Shown: piece by piece, positions 21,833 through 24,815 of the stretch
Numbering within the stretch: the stretch's first letter is position 1
Layout of the letters: the number at the start of each line of letters is the position of its first letter
NCBI GenBank assembly: GCA_002310055.1
Contig: DBXS01000028.1
Coordinates: 1 to 24,815, forward strand
Length of the DNA: 24,815 bases
Reading direction: 5' to 3'
Source: Clostridiales bacterium UBA1206
GTDB taxonomy: Bacteria; Bacillota; Clostridia; Oscillospirales; CAG-382
Notes under the pieces: generated by a model
Seen by the model: the letters and a program-made list of their open reading frames with translations, nothing else
Database searches by the model: none
Told to the model about the DNA's origin: nothing
Position numbers and translations under genes: made by a program

Positions 21833-22303
21833 GTGCCAAGAAGAGTGCATGGCTTTAAAAGAGAGGTCCTGCCCGACCCTATGTACAATTCGGTGCTGGT
21901 GACCAAGCTCATCAACAACATTATGTACGACGGTAAAAAAGGCGTTGCTCAGAAGATCGTTTACGATGCTTTCGATTCTGTCAAAGAAAAGACAGGAGCA
22001 GATCCTTTGGAGCAGTTCCGCAAAGCTCTCGACAACATCATGCCCAATCTCGAAGTAAAGGCCGTCCGTCGCGGCGGTGCGAACTACCAGGTTCCTATGG
22101 AAGTCCGCTCCGAAAGAAGACAGACTCTGGGGCTTCGCTGGCTCGTCAACTATGCAAGATCGAGAAGCGACAAGACCATGAGCGACCGTCTCGCTGCCGA
22201 AATAATGGACGCCGTCAACAATCTGGGCGGTGCTGTCAAGAAAAAAGAAGACACACACAAAATGGCGGAAGCAAACAAGGCGTTTGCTCATTACCGCTGG
22301 TAA
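21833..22303 (+). CDS. rpsG: 30S ribosomal protein S7 (GTG start)
   Basis: 156 residues from a GTG start, matching the usual length. The start is fixed by homology: the protein begins (M)PRRVHGFKREVLPDP like other S7 proteins, and AAGGAGGG ends 5 nt before the GTG. The in-frame ATG codons upstream would add non-homologous residues. Conserved blocks are YNSVLVTKLINNIMYDGKKG, VRRGGANYQVPMEV and the C-terminal KMAEANKAFAHYRW. It binds 16S rRNA in the small-subunit head and is co-transcribed with rpsL and fusA. Confidence 0.97.
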   Translation: MPRRVHGFKREVLPDPMYNSVLVTKLINNIMYDGKKGVAQKIVYDAFDSVKEKTGADPLEQFRKALDNIMPNLEVKAVRRGGANYQVPMEVRSERRQTLGLRWLVNYARSRSDKTMSDRLAAEIMDAVNNLGGAVKKKEDTHKMAEANKAFAHYRW

Positions 22304-22325
22304 TCTGCTTATTTGCAGATATTTT
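22303..22325 (+). terminator. Weak hairpin between rpsG and fusA
   Basis: ATCTGC (22303-22308) and GCAGAT (22315-22320) pair across a 6-nt loop, followed by ATTTTCC. It is probably an attenuator or mRNA-processing element rather than a full stop, since fusA follows without a clear promoter. Confidence 0.35.
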
Positions 22326-22348
22326 CCGTATAAACACAAGGAGTTGCT

Positions 22349-24433
22349 ATGCCGGAACTTTATCCGCTTGAAAAGATGCGCAACATAGGCATTATGGCGC
22401 ACATCGACGCTGGTAAGACCACCACGACAGAAAGAATATTGTTCTATACCGGTAAGACTCACAAAATCGGCGAGGTCCATGAGGGCGCCGCCACCATGGA
22501 CTGGATGGAGCAGGAGCAGAAGCGCGGTATAACCATAACTTCCGCCGCTACCACCTGTCACTGGAACGGCCACCGCATCAACATCATCGACACTCCGGGT
22601 CACGTGGATTTTACCGTCGAGGTCGAACGCTCGCTCAGAGTGCTCGACGGAGCCGTCACGGTCTTCTGCGCCAAAGGCGGCGTCGAGCCCCAGTCCGAAA
22701 CGGTCTGGCGCCAGGCGGACCAGTACCGCGTCCCGCGTATGGCATACGTCAATAAAATGGATATCACGGGCGCCAACTTCTACCGCGTTCTGGATATGAT
22801 CCGCGAACGCCTCAAAGCCAACCCCGTGCCCATCCAGCTCCCCATCGGCGCCGAAGCCGATTTCAAAGGCCTTATAGATCTCGTAGAGATGAAAGCGGTG
22901 TATTTCCTCGACGACCACGGCGAGACCGTGGACGAGGAAAATATCCCCGAAGAAATGCTCGCACAAGCCAAGGAATACCGCGAAAAGCTCATTGAAGCGT
23001 GCGCGGAATTCGACGACACCGTCGGCGAAAAGTTCCTTGAGGGAATAGAACCCGAAATGAGCGAGCTCAAAGCGGCAATAAGAAAAGCCAATATCGAAAA
23101 CGCCATAATCCCCGTGCTCTGCGGCAGTTCCTACCGCAACAAGGGCGTGCAGAAACTGCTCGACGCCGTCGTCGATTATATGCCCGCCCCCACGGACGTG
23201 CCTCCCGTCAAGGGCAAGCATCCCGTCACGGGCGAGGAGATCGAGCGCGTCGCTTCGGAAGAAGAACCGTTTGCCGCGCTGGCGTTCAAGATAATGACCG
23301 ACCCGTTCGTCGCGGGCAAGCTGTGCTATATCCGCGTGTATTCGGGCCGCATCAACACCGGCGACACCGTGTATAATCCCACCAAGGGCAAGCGCGAGCG
23401 CATAGGACGTTTAGTGCTTATGCACGCCAACCACCGCGAGGTCGTCGAATCGGTCGGGGCCGGAGAGATCGCGGCGATCATCGCCGCCAAGAACGTCACC
23501 ACGGGCGAAACGCTGTGCGACGAAAAACATCCCATAGTGCTCGAATCTATGGTGTTCCCGGATCCCGTCATCCGCGTGGCGATCGAACCCAAGACCAAAG
23601 CCGGGCAGGAGAAAATGTCCCTTGCCTTGGCCGATCTTGCCGAGGAAGACCCCACGTTCAAGGCTTATACCGATAACGAGACCGGGCAAACCATCATCGC
23701 CGGGATGGGCGAGCTTCACCTTGAAATAATAGTCGACCGCCTGCTGCGCGAATACCGCATAGAGGCGAACGTCGGCAAGCCGCAGGTATCCTACCGCGAG
23801 ACCATACGCAAAGCAGCCACCGCGCGCGGCAAATTCGTGCGTCAGTCGGGCGGCAAGGGTCAGTACGGCGACTGTATCATCACTATCGAGCCCAACGAAA
23901 AAGGCGCCGGCTTTGAATTTATCGATAACGTCAAAAACGGCGATATCCCCGCGGAATATATCCCCGCGGTGGAAGAAGGCGTCAAGGGCGCCATGCTTTC
24001 CGGCGTGGTCGCAGGCTACAACGTGGTGGACGTAAAAGTCACGCTCGAGGGCGGCTCGTATCACGAAGTCGACTCTTCCGAGATGGCGTTCAAGATCGCC
24101 GGCAGCATGGCTTTCAAAGAGGCTATGCTCAAGGCGGATCCGGTGCTCACCGAGCCTATAATGAAAGTCGACGTCATCTGCCCGGACGAATATCTGGGCG
24201 ATGTCATAGGCGACCTGAATTCGCGGCGCGGCAGCATAACCGGCATGGAACAGCAGAACGGAGTCCAGCAGGTCTCCGCGTTCGTACCGCTTTCCAATAT
24301 GTTCGGCTACGCCACCGATATGCGTTCCAAAACGCAGGGGCGCGGCGTTTACACAATGCAGCCCAGTCATTACGAAGTCGTTCCCAAGTCAATTCAGGAC
24401 CAGATCTGTTCCGCGTTCTCTTCGGATTTCTGA
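22349..24433 (+). CDS. fusA: Translation elongation factor G
   Basis: 694 residues, full length. The GTPase motifs are G1 AHIDAGKT at 17-24, G3 DTPGHVDF at 81-88 with the catalytic His85, and G4 NKMD at 135-138. Domains II-V follow, with domain IV recognisable from YRETIRKAATARGKFVRQSGGKGQYGD (given in part). It catalyses ribosomal translocation and, with RRF, ribosome recycling. The ribosome binding site AAGGAG lies 6 nt before the ATG. The complete five-domain form and location in the str operon support the standard paralogue rather than a tetracycline-resistance or EF-G2 type. Confidence 0.97.
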   Translation: MPELYPLEKMRNIGIMAHIDAGKTTTTERILFYTGKTHKIGEVHEGAATMDWMEQEQKRGITITSAATTCHWNGHRINIIDTPGHVDFTVEVERSLRVLDGAVTVFCAKGGVEPQSETVWRQADQYRVPRMAYVNKMDITGANFYRVLDMIRERLKANPVPIQLPIGAEADFKGLIDLVEMKAVYFLDDHGETVDEENIPEEMLAQAKEYREKLIEACAEFDDTVGEKFLEGIEPEMSELKAAIRKANIENAIIPVLCGSSYRNKGVQKLLDAVVDYMPAPTDVPPVKGKHPVTGEEIERVASEEEPFAALAFKIMTDPFVAGKLCYIRVYSGRINTGDTVYNPTKGKRERIGRLVLMHANHREVVESVGAGEIAAIIAAKNVTTGETLCDEKHPIVLESMVFPDPVIRVAIEPKTKAGQEKMSLALADLAEEDPTFKAYTDNETGQTIIAGMGELHLEIIVDRLLREYRIEANVGKPQVSYRETIRKAATARGKFVRQSGGKGQYGDCIITIEPNEKGAGFEFIDNVKNGDIPAEYIPAVEEGVKGAMLSGVVAGYNVVDVKVTLEGGSYHEVDSSEMAFKIAGSMAFKEAMLKADPVLTEPIMKVDVICPDEYLGDVIGDLNSRRGSITGMEQQNGVQQVSAFVPLSNMFGYATDMRSKTQGRGVYTMQPSHYEVVPKSIQDQICSAFSSDF

Positions 24434-24479
24434 TAAGGCGCGCAAAAACCGATTTTTAGTGCAAAATATCAGAAAACTC

Positions 24480-24507
24480 TTGACTTGCGTGAAAATTTCG
24501 GTATAAT
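24480..24507 (+). promoter_or_regulatory. Promoter of tuf
   Basis: TTGACT (24480-24485) and TATAAT (24502-24507) are 16 bp apart. The start would be near 24514, giving a leader of about 55 nt. This lets EF-Tu be made in excess over the other str-operon products. No strong fusA terminator is visible before it. Confidence 0.8.
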
Positions 24508-24568
24508 GGGATTTAAGCGTAAACAAATAAAATAAAAATAAAAAAAGAATCAATCAGGAGGACCAAAA

Positions 24569-24815
24569 ATGGCAAAAGCTAAATTTGAAAGATCCAAACC
24601 GCATGTTAACATCGGTACCATCGGCCATATCGACCATGGTAAAACCACTCTTACCGCGGCTATTACCAAGTACCTCGCTATGTGCGATCCGACCATCGAA
24701 TATCTCGCATACGATCAGATCGACAACGCGCCCGAAGAAAAAGCCAGAGGTATAACGATCAACACCAGACACGTTGAATACACCACCGAAAAACGTCACT
24801 ATGCGCACGTTGACT
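24569..24815 (+). CDS. tuf: Translation elongation factor Tu (5' part, cut by the window end)
   Basis: The first 82 codons of EF-Tu. P-loop GHIDHGKT is at residues 19-26, and the switch I segment (ARGITINTRHVEY) follows. The window ends just before the DCPGH G3 motif. AGGAGG precedes the ATG by 7 nt. Residues 40-48 (CDPTIEYLA) differ from the common EF-Tu sequence but lie in a variable loop. It delivers aminoacyl-tRNA to the ribosome. Confidence 0.97.
   Translation, partial: MAKAKFERSKPHVNIGTIGHIDHGKTTLTAAITKYLAMCDPTIEYLAYDQIDNAPEEKARGITINTRHVEYTTEKRHYAHVD

Noticed and set aside
1..24815. CRISPR arrays, rRNA genes, insertion sequences with transposase, or a replication origin
   Set aside because: No regularly spaced repeats, no rRNA sequence, no transposase gene and no DnaA-box cluster were seen in reading the window.

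Overview
The window reads as a chromosomal segment of a Gram-positive bacterium of the Bacillota, most likely a Clostridia-class organism. This rests on an agr-type peptide quorum-sensing cassette, a tetrahydrofolate (THF) riboswitch in front of a FolT-type ECF transporter subunit, TnpV (a clostridial transposon protein), AGGAGG-type ribosome binding sites, TTGACA/TATAAT promoters, and the rpoB-rpoC / rpsL-rpsG-fusA-tuf order. Species cannot be named from the sequence alone.

Two compositions are visible. Positions 1 to about 6480 are AT-rich accessory DNA: a HAD-family hydrolase, a gene-poor stretch with decayed coding remnants (about 1402-1970), an agr-like cassette (about 1971-5710), then a small mobile-element remnant (tnpV, its small upstream partner, and an att-like half site resembling the 3' end of a tRNA-Pro) ending beside a tRNA-Leu(GAG) gene. 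From about 6500 on, the DNA is GC-richer housekeeping sequence. It holds an ECF folate-type S component with an unusual extracytoplasmic insert, a Gfo/Idh/MocA dehydrogenase, an SLC45-like MFS transporter coupled to a glycerophosphodiester phosphodiesterase, a small AT-richer gene of unknown role, a malate/L-lactate dehydrogenase-family oxidoreductase, and the RNA polymerase and str operons. The window ends inside tuf.

The most interesting part is the agr-like cassette. agrB and a 44-residue agrD form one unit. The response regulator (LytTR output) and the histidine kinase form a second unit behind a perfect-consensus promoter, with a terminator between the units. Three promoters carry the same architecture: a pair of TTATCCC-like direct repeats exactly 21 bp apart (two helical turns, as LytTR regulators prefer), the proximal repeat 35-36 bp upstream of a good -10 box, and no good -35 box. 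P1 drives an unrecognised 104-aa protein. P2 drives agrBD, giving positive feedback. P3 drives a short transcript of roughly 130 nt ending in a hairpin, placed where an RNAIII-like effector would be expected. The AgrD peptide has no cysteine, so a serine-lactone signal is predicted.

In the housekeeping half, rpoBC has its own consensus promoter and is not preceded by rplKAJL. rpsL has its own promoter, and so does tuf. The ECF S component is controlled by a recognisable THF riboswitch whose downstream leader can pair with the Shine-Dalgarno sequence.
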